A stretch of 64,000 nt of DNA from Carettochelys insculpta (taxonomy: Eukaryota; Chordata; Testudines; Carettochelyidae). A program made the translations under genes and the position numbers. Below the pieces are notes generated by a model. That model ran no database searches, was not told the DNA's origin, and saw only the letters and a program-made list of their open reading frames with translations. Location of the stretch: NCBI RefSeq assembly GCF_033958435.1, contig NC_134167.1:3678001-3742000 (forward strand). Direction: 5' to 3'. This document shows positions 22,712-33,559 of this stretch, piece by piece. Position 1 is the stretch's first letter. Each line of letters starts with the position of its first letter.

Positions 22712-22834
22712 GTCAGAACCCCTGTAATACCAGGGCTTGGGTTGTTTGTGCCTCTAACTTTGTACCGGAGTCCCAGAGCAGAGCTGGGAGCTGCACATTT
22801 CCAGAAAAGGAAATGCAGAGGCAGCTATGTAGTG

Positions 22835-23040
22835 CAGGAAAGCCCTCCCTGCCCTCCCCCTTATGCTATCGACAATGGGTGTTGGAACGATTAGTCACTA
22901 TGATAAAGCTGAGGCTTCCCTCCTCCACAGCAAAGCCTGCACCTTCCCGCCCCCCCCACACGCGTGCACACACACACGCAGGCAAATCAGCTGAATACTT
23001 AATTGGAGTTCCTCACACCTCCAGGGGTATAGCCTTAAAC
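22835..23040 (+). repeat. Unnamed duplicated block, copy I
   Basis: Shares, in order, AGGAAAGCCCTCC, GAGGCTTCCCTCCTCCACAG, a CA-rich spacer, and TTAATTGGAGTTCCTCACACC with 29038-29215. Inside is a CA/CG microsatellite (22951-22983). A weaker relative lies at 24545-24645. Family not recognised. Confidence 0.7.
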
Positions 23041-23264
23041 AGAATGACAGAGTGATCAAAGCAGTAGAGTCAGAACCTGGGAGCTGAGGGTTGCCATGGA
23101 GTTTCTGGCTTCCGATTTAAAAAAAACTAAAAAACAATCCAACCCCTACAGATGGTTACAGAACAAACAAATGACATGGAAAAGCACAAGACCGTCCTTG
23201 GCACTTCTGCATAAGTATCAGGCTCTCATCTTTGTGTAGCACCTGTGTTTGGTTGATATTGATT

Positions 23265-23395
23265 TCTGAGCTCTTTGGGTTGCTCAGTCTCTTTGTATTA
23301 CCATCATGCCTGAGGACCCCCATGGTGCTGGGTGCTGTACAGACCGAGAACAAAAAGGCAGTCCCTGCCCCATGGAGCTTACAGCTTAAGCCTGA
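23265..23395 (+). repeat. Dispersed tail motif copy
   Basis: GGTGCTGGGTGCTGTACAGA, GGCAGTCCCTGCCCCATGG and GAGCTTACAGCTTAAG, the clearest copy of the motif also seen at 9247, 13640, 30100 and 45000. It reads like the 3' end of an ancient SINE or LINE. Confidence 0.55.
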
Positions 23396-23412
23396 AGTGT
23401 TCATGCAGGAAG

Positions 23413-23545
23413 CAATGGCTCGTGGTTAGAGCAGAGGCCTGACGGTCAGATGCTCTGGGCTTATTCCCAGCTCTGCCACCGTGTGACCTTGACTAAGTTG
23501 CATCCTTTCCTTTTGCCTCAGTTCCCGTAAAATGGATCTGATGTG
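23413..23545 (+). mobile_element. MIR SINE
   Basis: GGCTCGTGGTTAGAGCAGAG (tRNA-like head), AGCTCTGCCACCGTGTGACC, and TTTGCCTCAGTTCCCGTAAA with ATGG follow the MIR consensus from head to CORE. Confidence 0.75.
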
Positions 23546-23735
23546 GGGAAACTGGAGCTTTCAGTTAGTTTGTGTGTGAGACTCTGGAAAGCCATGGAAG
23601 CAAGCTGCTCTTTTGTTCCCAGTGTTCATAGTAAACCTTGGTTCTCCTCTCTCACTTCCATCAGGTGATCTTTTCAGAGTGCTGTGAATTCAGCCTCCTG
23701 AGAGGAGGCTTTTATCAGCAGCCTTGTTTTAATGA

Positions 23736-23850
23736 GAGGGAAACTGAGGCACATCCCAGGGCAGCAGCTTGTTGAAAGTCACACAGGAAATAAGTGCCCA
23801 GCATCCAATCCTCAGGCCTGTGCTTTAGCCACCAGACCATGCTTCCTTGC
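23736..23850 (-). mobile_element. MIR SINE fragment
   Basis: Reads as MIR in reverse: GGGAAACTGAGGCACA, then AAAGTCACACAGGAAATAAG and a reverse tRNA-like part ending CCACCAGACCATG. Confidence 0.7.
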
Positions 23851-24544
23851 AATGAATGCAGACAGATGGCCCCTTCAGAACTCAGCTGGATTGTTACCTG
23901 GCAGGAGATCAGCACACCGGGTCAAAAGGGGATTGAGACTAGAGTGTGATTAAGGTATATTATAACAGCTGAAGCATCTTGTGTTTTTTATGGCATCATT
24001 TGTCCCAAAGTGTCACACAAACAGGGTCCATTTCTTCTGCCCATGGAATGCAGCAGCATGCCAAGATGATGCACAGCCCTTTAGAATAGGAAGTAAGGAA
24101 GGACCCAGTATCCCCTCCCCGCTCGTTAAAACTGGAGGGAGAATTTAGGAAAAACAGTAAAACTCTCTAGGAAGTTCCCTCCAGTGTATGGCCAAGACCT
24201 CTGCTTTACGCTCCATTGAAGAAGCAGCATAGGACTTGCACCTTGCTTCAGAGACCATCCGCTCCTGCGAAGTGCACTTCTTTTAGGGTCTGGGCATTCC
24301 CCAGTGATTTCCCCTTTAAGCTCTGACCTAGCTTGTGAGCTCTGACAGGCTTGCAGCCCACAGTTAGCCAGCAGCAGGGGAGCAGCTTAGATAACCTGCC
24401 CTCATGTCTCTCCCTGCAGCTTTGCTGGAGGAAGTGCCTGGGTTAGGTGTTGAATAACTCTCCTGTTTGCTTTCTCCTGGAAAGTGGGTGATGAATATTT
24501 TTAGTGGTTTGGTGTCTCTCTTGTCCCTGAGCAGATAAGAAATT
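23851..24544. other. Unique sequence, no gene recognised
   Basis: No exon, RNA gene or recognised repeat. Confidence 0.4.
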
Positions 24545-24645
24545 CAATAAGAGGAAGGGATCCCTCTCCCACACACCCACAGACTCCACAGCATTGAATA
24601 TTTAATTGGATTCCCTATCCTCCTACAAGGTTATCCCTAGCAGTG
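24545..24645 (+). repeat. Unnamed duplicated block, copy II (partial, diverged)
   Basis: CCCTCTCCCACACACCC, then GCATTGAATATTTAATTGGA and TTCC parallels 29135-29190 (CCCTCTCCCACACGCAGAC, then GCTGAATATTTAATTGGAA). Similarity covers about 70 bp only. Confidence 0.5.
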
Positions 24646-24934
24646 GAAAACACCTCACCATCTATTCACGGCTCCCTTCCCCTTTGCAGAGGGGAAAGCT
24701 CTAAAACTGTTTCCACCGTTCAGAAAGAGTTGCCTGCCAGAAGCCAGGCATTTTGCCACCAGCTTTTGCCTTGCTTGCCAAGGCCATGCAGGGTGAAACC
24801 CTTTGGAGGCTGTGATTGAAGTCGAAAGGTGCTCTATCTTCTTTGGTACTAAGGAGAGACTCTAAGGGCAGTAATGAAACACTGGGAGGTAATTCATGGT
24901 AGGTTCTTAAAGATGAATAGCTATCAATATATCC

Positions 24935-25075
24935 ATTTCTCAGCTCGGAAACTGGTGCAGCCCAAGTCATTCAGCCAGCGGCAGAGCCAGAAATAAAACC
25001 CAGGCGACCTGCCTCTCAGGCTACTAAAGGCTGTTCCTCTCACAGAGTCAGGAGTAGAACACAGGAGTCCTGATT
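24935..25075 (-). mobile_element. MIR-like SINE, reverse, head duplicated
   Basis: GGCAGAGCCAGAAATAAAAC followed by CCAGGCGACCTGCC is the reverse of a MIR tRNA-like head. A second similar phrase, GTAGAACACAGGAGTCCTGA, follows 65 bp later. Confidence 0.55.
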
Positions 25076-26704
25076 CTTAAATCTTGTCTTCCCTGCAGTT
25101 AACTCAGGGACCTATTCAAGGGCTGCTCCTAATCAGGATCCCCTCTACACATACACAAGCCCCTAACCCCACAGTGGTGGTTTTTAATGTTGGGGCTCCC
25201 TGTCCTGTCCTGGTGCTGTAAGCTAGTGCCTGCATGGTACCCGCACTCAGGCTGCTAACTGAAGCACTTGGATGCTACGAGTCCTCCCATGCTGTCCCAC
25301 AGGTCTCCCCATTTCCACATTCTCCCACAAATCAATTAGCTCCTCTGAATGCAGCATGAAGTGCTGCAGGCAACGTCCAGGCCATTCCCAAGTACCCCAG
25401 TAGGGACACTGACTCCAGGCTGGCTTTGCAATGTGGCTGCTCCCAGCCAGGGCAGGCGAATCCAAACACACTGACCTGGGTGCTGATCACCTGTCTGGCT
25501 GACTCTGCCTTGGAGACATACTCTCAGGCCATTGCTGTCTGCAGCATTCCGCGGTGGTGATGTGTGTCCTCTAAACATGTATCTCCATCAGTTTCCCTTG
25601 GGCCCCAGGGTAACAGGCAGGTAGGAAGTTGTGCTTGATGCCTACATTCAAGAATAACTTTTATCCCCTTCTTTTGCACGATAGCTGGAATCTGCATGAT
25701 TTTTGGATGCCCCCCCCCTTTGTCATTTTAGGTTGCCTTGTCACTCGCTGTTCTTTGAGAAGTCCGCCTCAAGGACAAGGTTTCCACCATTGATTTTGGA
25801 CTAGAGCATAACATAGACACAGCTCTGCGCCTCTAGCAGATAGACTGACACCCCAGGCTGCCCTGGGGGATTCTCTGCAGTGCCTGGGGCTGACCCCACC
25901 CTTCCAAAGAGCTCATGGGGAAAAGAAAGGGACAAGGATCTGAGTCAAACCTTTCTGATGCAAGTGCAGAGCATCCACCAAACATCCTGTTTGGGGCTGC
26001 TGTAGCAGCAGGTGTCAGTGAAGCCTTCTCCTCTTTAATCAGTTTGGTAGCTGTCCTCTGGTCCTTCAGGAAAGTTATCAGTGAAAGCACTTGGGGTGTC
26101 ATGATCGCTGGCCTTTTAGCTAACTAGCCTGTAGGGGTCATAGGCAGAGTTCAAAGAAAGGCTTTAGCTTCTTAATGAAACTTCCTGTGAGGACTTTCAG
26201 GTGGCTTCTCTCCGTGGCCATCCAGCACACAAAGAATCGATTGAATAGTTTGCAGAAATATGTCTTTGATTTGCTTCATTATTTCTGCCTCAGCCACCCA
26301 CTCAGATCAGGCAGATTAAATGGGCACTGTTTCATTTTGGTTTTTTTTCTTTTCTGGACCATCATTTACACAGCACCTGGCCTTCTTCCACCATAGTTCT
26401 GTATTGCTACAACATCTGCTCAAATCAAACATCTCAGTGGTCTTACCTTCTGTGGGGATTTTTTTTCCTCCCTAGAACAGCCCATGTCCATTGCCGCTCT
26501 GTCGATGTTGGGGGGGGCGGGGGGGGGCACATTCTCCATGAGGGATCTGGGTCTCTGGAAGTTGCTCCCCACCTGGGCTTGAAATAGCCTGAATGTAGTG
26601 ACTTGAGGCATGCGGCAAAAGAAAATGTAAAGGACAAAGGAGGTCAGGAGAGCTGACGCTTCCCCCAAGAACCAATATTAAGACATCCTAGCAGCCTATC
26701 TAAA
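25076..26704. other. Mostly unique sequence, no gene recognised
   Basis: Short C (25711) and G (26508-26527) runs only. No credible exon; minus-strand frames over the G run are shadows. Confidence 0.45.
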
Positions 26705-27300
26705 GAAAAAGAGAGGATAGGAACACTTGTGAGAGGCCCATGTACCTCCAAAAGGAGCTCTTTCATAACCTCAAAATCAAAAGGTACCCAAGAAAAGGTG
26801 GCGACATGGGCATGTCTCTAAGGAAGAGTGCAAAAGAACAGCACAAGGATTTAAGGGCAAAACCAGAAGGGCTAAGGCACAAAATGCGTTCCTCTAGCAA
26901 GGGGCCTAAAAGGCAGTAATAGGAGATGCTATAAATACATTAGGAGCAAGAGAAGTGTGCATGAAAGCAGAGTTAATAACAGACCTCATAAACAAAGATG
27001 ACTTGTTAATTGTCTATTTTGATTGTCTTCACTTCAATGGTAACTTGTGACTGGACACTTAACACAATTAATATTAACAAGGAGGAAGGATCACAATCCA
27101 GTGGGGAAAGAAGAGGTTAAAGAATATTTAAACAAGTTAAATGTATTCAGGCAGCTGGGGCTGATGAAATGCACCCTGGGGTATTTAAGGGATTAGTTGA
27201 AACAATCTCAGAATCATTCATGATAATCTGGGAGACCCCATGGAGGACAGATGGTGTGCCAGAGCACTGGAGAAGGTGGGACTTGGTAACAGTCTTCAAA
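26705..27300 (+). pseudogene. CR1 LINE ORF2 fragment (endonuclease-RT linker and RT fingers)
   Basis: 26840-26900 encodes the CR1 stretch matching KTRRAKAQN, and 27150-27290 encodes peptides of the CR1 RT N-terminus: HPGVFKGLVETISESF, then WRTDGVPEHWRR and TVFK (consensus of the 'IHPRVLKEL ... WRTGEVPEDW ... PIFKKG' type). Frame breaks are frequent. At about 27300 the copy jumps to the 3' end, so RT motifs including FADD are deleted. Confidence 0.8.
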
Positions 27301-27625
27301 TACTGTATGTTCAGGGCTGGTATAAAAAAGCTGTAATGAATTGTTCTCCGTGTCTACTGGAGGTAGGACAGGAAGTAAATGGCTTAATCTGCAGCAAGGG
27401 AGATTTGGGTCAGATATTAGGGTAAAATTTCTAACTCTCAGGGTAATCAAGCTCTGGAATAAGATTGCAATGGAGGTTATGGAATTCCCACCAGTGGGGG
27501 TTTCTATGAACAGGTTGGATGAACTCTTGCTAAGGATGAGCAAGGCACATTTGGTCATGTCTCAGTGCAAAGAGTTGGACATGATGATCTCTCCGGGTCC
27601 CACCCAGCCTGACACTTCTATTACA
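27301..27625 (+). pseudogene. CR1 LINE 3' end joined to the deleted copy
   Basis: GGCTGGTATAAAAAAGCTGT, TTGTTCTCCGTGTCTACTGG, AATCTGCAGCAAGGGAGATT and CTCTGGAATAAGATTGCAAT follow the CR1 3' region in order, ending near TCTCTCCGGGTCCCACCCAG. Together with 26705-27300 it is one CR1 with a large internal deletion. Confidence 0.85.
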
Positions 27626-28639
27626 GCTGTTTGATGGTGTCTCTGGAGGCTTGAGGTATTCTCCCTAAATCGTGCAGGGGGTTAGGAGGCTGGTTGACTG
27701 GCCGGATGCCTGTGGAGCTGAATTCAATAGTATAATTGTATTTATTGTATGTAGACCCTGAGAGTGATGTCTGCATTTTAAATCTAAATAAATGAGTAAG
27801 GGGACACATTAGGCAAGGGCCTGTTACCCAACACTTCGCTTAGACTGCCCAGTATCTCACTGTCTAGATTTTATTTGTTGCCCATTGCTCTGGTATATGA
27901 GTGTCTCTTTGCTCTGAGCTGAGAGAATGGAAGGTCTGTTTCACAAAGGATCGGAGAATGTGAAATTTGTATGTATTCCTATCAGGAGCGCACACCTTGC
28001 CCCCGCCCCAACATTTCAAAACTCTCCAGGCAGGGAAATTTTCAAGAGAGGTTGTGGTTAATGAAAATGCATGCAGGGTTGGACACATGGAATGGAGGAT
28101 GTGTGCTACTGAAACTCTGCCTTCAGCTCATTACGAGACTGACTCGAGGGCCCCAGATGCTCTGTTCCAGCCTCCAGCCACTTGAAACGTCACCCCAAAG
28201 AAACGTTTCTTTTGTAAGAAAAATCATTTGGTCCCATTGATCTGATTTGTGAATGCCAGCGAAAGCATGTTTCATCGATGATACTTACACTGCTGCAGGG
28301 CACCCCAATGCGCTTGAAAAGATCATCCTAATGGGAAGGCCTCCAATTAGCGTGGATTAATTAATACATCGCTAATGATTAGGAAAGGAGACTAAGAGCA
28401 AATGCGAGAGCAATTAATTTTATATAGCCTGTTACTGTGCAGGCCCCAATGATCAGAGGCCCTGGGATTTGCTTTAGGATGGTTTCATGCTAGAACAAGA
28501 GAGTGGCAAATTAAAAATAGGTAGGGAATATAAAGGTTGGCCACATGCAGCATGCAAGGCTGCTGTGCAGCTCACGTACCATTGCATCCCCTGCCTCTGC
28601 CCAGAGGAGCACACTGACCCCGCAATCGCCAGTAGGACC
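27626..28639. other. Mostly unique sequence, candidate conserved block
   Basis: No exon seen. 28255-28450 contains clustered homeodomain-type cores (GGATTAATTAATAC, CTAATGATTAGG, GCAATTAATTT). Confidence 0.4.
28255..28450. other. Candidate conserved non-coding block (ATTA-rich)
   Basis: At least five ATTA/TAAT cores lie within about 90 bp in otherwise unique sequence, without simple-repeat structure. This is typical of developmental enhancers but not proof of one. Confidence 0.3.
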
Positions 28640-28830
28640 ATGGGATCATAGGTGCAAGAAAACCGCTACTTTTCATAGTGCAATTTGGGCAAGTCACGTG
28701 GACACCTGACTTTCAAAACTGCTGTGTTCCCAATGGCTTTAGAGAACCTGGGCCTTGGTACTGCCCCTTTTGAGCCTCAGTTTCCCCAGCAGAGGTGTCG
28801 TGCGGGTGAACTCACCGACACTATGTACGA
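28640..28830 (+). mobile_element. MIR-like SINE with internal TTCAAAA-type block
   Basis: TTTGGGCAAGTCACGTGG, then ACACCTGACTTTCAAAACTG and further inserted sequence, then GAGCCTCAGTTTCCCCAGC. The interruption falls between the MIR CORE words 'ggcaagtcac' and 'cctcagtttccc', as in the 22.1-22.5 kb copy. Confidence 0.6.
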
Positions 28831-29037
28831 GCAAGGCTTAAGTATGTGCCTGTTCCCACCGGAATGCCGCGGTCTGGAGCCACACTCCGGAGGCTTACTA
28901 CTTAAGAGCGTTGGGAATACCTTGGAGGAGGGATGGGGGCTTGTTTGGAATTCATCTCTTGGGCAAGTGCAGCTCACCCTGACACAGCAACAGTTTCTCC
29001 TGGCTGTTTGTGGAGCGGGAGTGTGAGGGATGAGACA

Positions 29038-29215
29038 CAGGAAAGCCCTCCACCAGCTTCCCTTGATGAACGGAGCTAATTTCTCTTTTAATGGTTAGTG
29101 ACTGAGCTGCATCTGAGGCTTCCCTCCTCCACAGCAAACCCTCTCCCACACGCAGACAAATAGGCTGAATATTTAATTGGAATTCCTCACACCTACAGGG
29201 TAAAGCCTTGTCAGT
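29038..29215 (+). repeat. Unnamed duplicated block, copy III
   Basis: Best partner of 22835-23040: CAGGAAAGCCCTCCACCAG, GGTTAGTGACT, GAGGCTTCCCTCCTCCACAG and ATTTAATTGGAATTCCTCAC with ACCTACAGGG. It lacks the microsatellite expansion of copy I. Confidence 0.7.
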
Positions 29216-30099
29216 AGAAATATAGTCCACTGCCAGCTGGCATCCCCGCATTCCACCCACCTTGTCTCTTAAAAAGAAATCCCTCCCCAGCTCCCCCCTC
29301 ACTCCACACCCACGAGCCTGTGCAGACTCATCGCAGAGCAGGGCTGCGTAAGCTCACGCAGGAGGGATTTGGCTTCACACACACCCAGACCCGCACTTTC
29401 TTTCCCATCTCCTCCCACCACAGCCAGAGCAGTGCAGGCCTCAGAGCTGGCATGAGCCTGGGGTTTCCCTGTGATGACATGGGGCTAGTGCCGGCAGGGC
29501 TGATCATTGTGAGAGATGTGGCCAATCGGCAGGTCTCTCTGGGGTCCTCTAAGAATAGGCCTGCGAACGAGCAGCCTGAGCGCTGGCTTTAGAATTGCCT
29601 GTGGAAGGCAAAACTTTGTAGCCTTGAGCTCTGCATCCCCAATAGCATCCAACATCCCTTCACTGTCCCCCCAGCTGCCTCCCACTTTTCCCTTTGCCAC
29701 GCCTTCTTGTAACAGCCAAGCCAGACTGGGAGCATTCAAAGGGCAGGGAACATTTGCTGTCAACTGTACTTGCTGCTGATGAAGTGTTATTGGTGTTTGG
29801 AGCCTTCAAGTGAGGGTGATAAAACTGTCTGGAGCTAACCAGACAGAGATTTTACTGGGGGAGGGGAACCAACTAGTACATGGCCACACTGGGAAGTTGT
29901 CAGCTGTTTGGGCGGAGTGGCCCCACCAGCAGGCCACCTCAGCCCACTCAAAGTGTTGCTCCCCGTGAACTTTCTCTCCAGGTGGACGAGAAGGGGAGCC
30001 CAATGTCCCTCTGAAGATCCATTATTATTTGTTCGCACTACAGTTGGCCCTGTCTGAGATCAGCCTTGCATTTTGTTCAGTGTTGGGCAGATTCACTGC
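29216..30099. other. Unique sequence, no gene recognised
   Basis: Overlapping frames on both strands (29320-29779) have no recognisable domain. No repeat identified. Confidence 0.4.
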
Positions 30100-30275
30100 A
30101 TAAGATGGGCATGTAGAGCTTACAGCCTAAATAGACAAGGCAACCAGGGAAGCAGGTCCAAAGAGGAAAAGTGAGTTGCCCAAGGTCACCCAGCTGGTCA
30201 GTGGCAGAGAAAAGAATGGACAAGAAATCACCTGAGACCCAGTCTAATGCTCTGTGCATGCTGGGCTGTAAATTT
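30100..30275 (-). mobile_element. MIR-like SINE, reverse, with tail motif
   Basis: GTAGAGCTTACAGCCTAAAT (dispersed tail motif), then GTGAGTTGCCCAAGGTCACC and CAGCTGGTCAGTGGCAGAG, the reverse of the MIR CORE and head. Confidence 0.65.
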
Positions 30276-31376
30276 ATATCCAGTCACAAGTGGATCAAAT
30301 TAAGCAACTCCTTACTGCTAATGGGCATTGCTCTGCATGCTAAAGCCGTACTGTGGTGTGACCTGTTAGGGACGCTTTTCTTGAAAGGCCTGCAGAAAGG
30401 AAGTCTGCTTTGAAGTGCCCTGGCTGAGCCTTCTGCTGTGGGGTACTTACAGTGAATCCCATAGGCTGCTGCTGGCCAGCATGGAGACGGATTGGCGAGC
30501 AAAGAAGAGTGTCAGGACTAGATGAGCGGACGGGGCTGGTAATGAGCTGTGCTGCTGGAGGAGCTGTGAGCAGGCAGGCTGGCTGGGTGTGCGGCAGGTC
30601 AGGGCTGAGGCACATGGACGACAATTGCAAACAGCCCTCCTGCTAGAATAGCCTAAGGTGCTTGCAGAGATGGATGAGGGGACTGGAAGAGCTGTTAGCG
30701 GACAGGAGAGGGGACCAGGACAGGAACAGCAGAGGACACTACAGCCACAGAGGAGCTAGCAGAGCTGCAGACCGCTGAACAGTGGCAGCATGGCTGGCCC
30801 AGCAGGGGGTGGGGGGTGTGTGTGTGTGTTTAGACCTGTGCCTGCCTAACTGACCAAATCCAATTCCACTGTATGGTAGCGTCAGGGCAAAACATTGTCC
30901 ACTCCCTGGCACCCAGAGGAAGGGAGGCTGGAGATGGAGCTGAATGAAAGGTGACTTGGGAGCCCAGGTGTCCCTGGTCACTGGAGAGCAGGCAGTGAGC
31001 CAGCTTCACAGCATGCAAAGCCCAAGGAGGGGAGCGGAGTGGAGATGGACTGGCCACCAGGCAGTTAGTTTGCCTCCGCTCCCTGAGCGATGGGCCAAAG
31101 CCAGAACCATTTGGCCAAATCTCCCCAACTGTGGGGGGTTCTGCTCAGCCTTTGGATTTTCTCTCTACCCTTTCCACTCTCTGCACTTGTAATTCTGCTA
31201 GAGAGCCACAGGAGTTAGCAAGTGTCTCCAAAGACAGACTGTTCCGGAGCCCCTGGCCTGCTTGTACCGCACCACAAATATGTGCTAGCAACAGGACACC
31301 AGCTCATACACCACACTTGTGACCGCATTTGCTATGAGTGGTGAGGACACGAACTATTCCCAGGCCACTGGGTGTC
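30276..31376. other. Unique sequence, no gene recognised
   Basis: Contains a (GT)n run at about 30816-30830. No exon seen; frames on both strands overlap. Confidence 0.4.
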
Positions 31377-31390
31377 ATTCCAGAGCCAGT
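31377..31390. repeat. 14-bp target-site duplication, left
   Basis: ATTCCAGAGCCAGT, matched 13 of 14 by ATTCCAGAGTCAGT at 31604-31617. Confidence 0.8.
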
Positions 31391-31603
31391 ATCAGAGGGG
31401 TGACCGTGTTAGTCTGGATCTGAAAAATCAACAAGGAGTCCTGTGGCATCTTACAGTCTGACAGATTTATTGGAGCACAGGGTAAGACCCACTGTGTCAG
31501 ATGAATGTGAATGCGCATGCATCTGCCGGAATGGGTCTTGGCCCAGGAAAGTTTGTGTTCTGATAAATGTGTTAGCCTATAAGGTGCCACAGGACTCCTT
31601 GTT
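31391..31603 (+). mobile_element. Fold-back SINE-like element, copy 1
   Basis: A 213-bp element opening ATCAGAGGGGTGACCGTGTT, followed by AGTCTGGATCTG. A segment AAGGAGTCCTGTGGCATCTT near the head returns inverted at the 3' end as AAGGTGCCACAGGACTCCTT, so it folds on itself. It is flanked by a 14-bp direct repeat, which points to target-primed (LINE-driven) insertion rather than cut-and-paste. I recall this sequence as common in turtles and crocodilians but cannot name the family with certainty. Confidence 0.8.
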
Positions 31604-31617
31604 ATTCCAGAGTCAGT
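31604..31617. repeat. 14-bp target-site duplication, right
   Basis: ATTCCAGAGTCAGT, the partner of 31377-31390, one mismatch. Confidence 0.8.
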
Positions 31618-33559
31618 CTTGACAACAAGAGCTGAAATAGGAGCTGCGATGGCGCAGTTTGTCCTCCCCCATGGAATCCCAAATTGCTAGATGAAGTTCT
31701 TAAGGAAAGTTCTGATAGGAAATGTCTCCCCTCGCAGAAGAAATCACCTTCCCAGCAAACAGTAATTCATCAAGGAAGGGTTACATTTGGGACTCTGGGT
31801 GAAAGCAGTTCAAATATGGATTTTGTAGCTATTGTGTGTGCAGGTGCACGAGTGCGGGATGTTCACTGTTCTTTAGAATCCGGCTCTCAGCTGTGCAGCA
31901 GGCAGACACGTTGCAGCTGGTGCAGAAAGGTTGCTGAAGATATAAATGTTTGCAATGGAATTCTGTGTTGGGGAAATTGCCAGGAGGATTGCAGAATTCC
32001 AAGGGCTCCCCTGCTCCCGCCCTGCCCTTCGCCCTTGTCTGTCCAAATGACAAAGATTTCAGACAGTCCCTTCTCTCCATTGCAGAGCAGAAGCTGTAGA
32101 GCTTTGGAATCATCACAAGGGCAGGAAGAACATTTGGGGATGGAGTTGTCTTAGCTGGATAATACTGAGAGGGTGGCAGGTGCAGCTGCCCCCAGGCCAT
32201 ATGCCTTCCTCTAGAGCATCACATTTGTGTCAGTCTGATGATCTGAATCTTGGAGGTCCATGATTTCCAGAAATCTAAAGTGCTTCCAGCTCATTCCCTG
32301 GGACTTAGAAGCAGCCAGCAGTTTCACTACAAAAGGAGAAGGCAGCTGCACTCTCGGTTTAGAACAGAAGAAAAGGGATTTTAATTTCCCATAGTGCCTC
32401 GTGCAAGGAACAGGCTGGGTTAGGGAGGCAGAAGGGAGGATTTTTCAAGGAAAGCAGCCCTGGGCAGAAGCTTTTACCTAGTCCTTGGATAGCAGAGTCT
32501 GTTTCAGGAAGGCGTGTTGGCTCCAATGCCAACTACACTACCTACTCTTGGGGGAAAAAGTGTCCTTGCATGTGCCCAGTGTAGCCTCTGCCTCCTCATG
32601 CCATGTGCTGCGAACAGACCCTCATGGAGGTTTCTGTGAGGATGTTTTCAGCTGTTTCTAGGTATAGCAGCTCCCTTCCTGTGGTGGGAACATTGCCCTG
32701 ACGGACAGGTGTGACCCTTAGGAGAAGGGAAAGGACTTCCAGAAGGGCAGAGAGTCCCAGAAGGCCACCCTTCTACCTCCCCTAACTAGGGGCTTGACTC
32801 CTGCAAACTCATAGTGGCACAGTAGAAGGAGAGAGGCCCAAGAGGGGACCAGGTGACCAAGCACCTCCTTAGCATGATTACCATCCCGCAGAAGTCCCTG
32901 TCATCTGATTAGCCTGCTCTCTCCACTTCCAGCCAGCCATCCTGGCTCCCAGCCTTTGCTCAGAGCGGGGTGTGCACCCAGCATGGCTTGCCTGCTAGAG
33001 AAGCCAGGTGTCATGAGCTGGAGCCTAAAGGAAAAGAGCAGAATGCCAGCTCTGGGGCCAGGGGGAGCCCACGGGAAGAGGTGGGAGAGGGGAGAGCCAT
33101 TTGAGCATCAGCTCTCATTGTCTTTTGTGCTCCTGAGCTTTAACGGAGACAGCAGCTATTTGTATTCCCTGAAGTCTCTCAATTTAGCGCAAATGAAATG
33201 TCAAGAAAGTGGAAGCCAGAAAGAGCTTCCTGAGGAGCGCGCGTGTGTTGGCCGCATTGTTCCCAGCAGAATCTCGTCGAGATGTTTACAGCATCTTTCT
33301 CTCAGGGCTGTATATTTCTCTTTTTTCCTTTCCCAACAACAAAAAAAGCTGTTTGTTTTCTGTCATAACTGCTCTTTTCTCTTTTTCCCCCTCTCCCTCT
33401 TTCCTTCCCCTCCCTTCCTCTTTGCTCTTTCTCCGGCTCACTAATCTCTCTTCAATGCCTTTGTGCCTCCCTGATTCCAGGTTTGAAACACCCCTCTCCC
33501 TCCATGTTCTCAGCAGGAAGCAGCAACCATCTGCCTCCCCCCCCCCAAGTTTCCCCCCA
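31618..33559. other. Unique sequence, no gene recognised
   Basis: Frames at 31684-32154 and 32956-33444 are the longest and both are opposed or end in low complexity. 33370-33435 is a polypyrimidine tract and 33536-33557 a C-rich run. Confidence 0.4.

Noticed and set aside
33370..33435. Polypyrimidine tract read as a strong splice acceptor
   Set aside because: No coding sequence or plausible exon follows; it is a low-complexity run.
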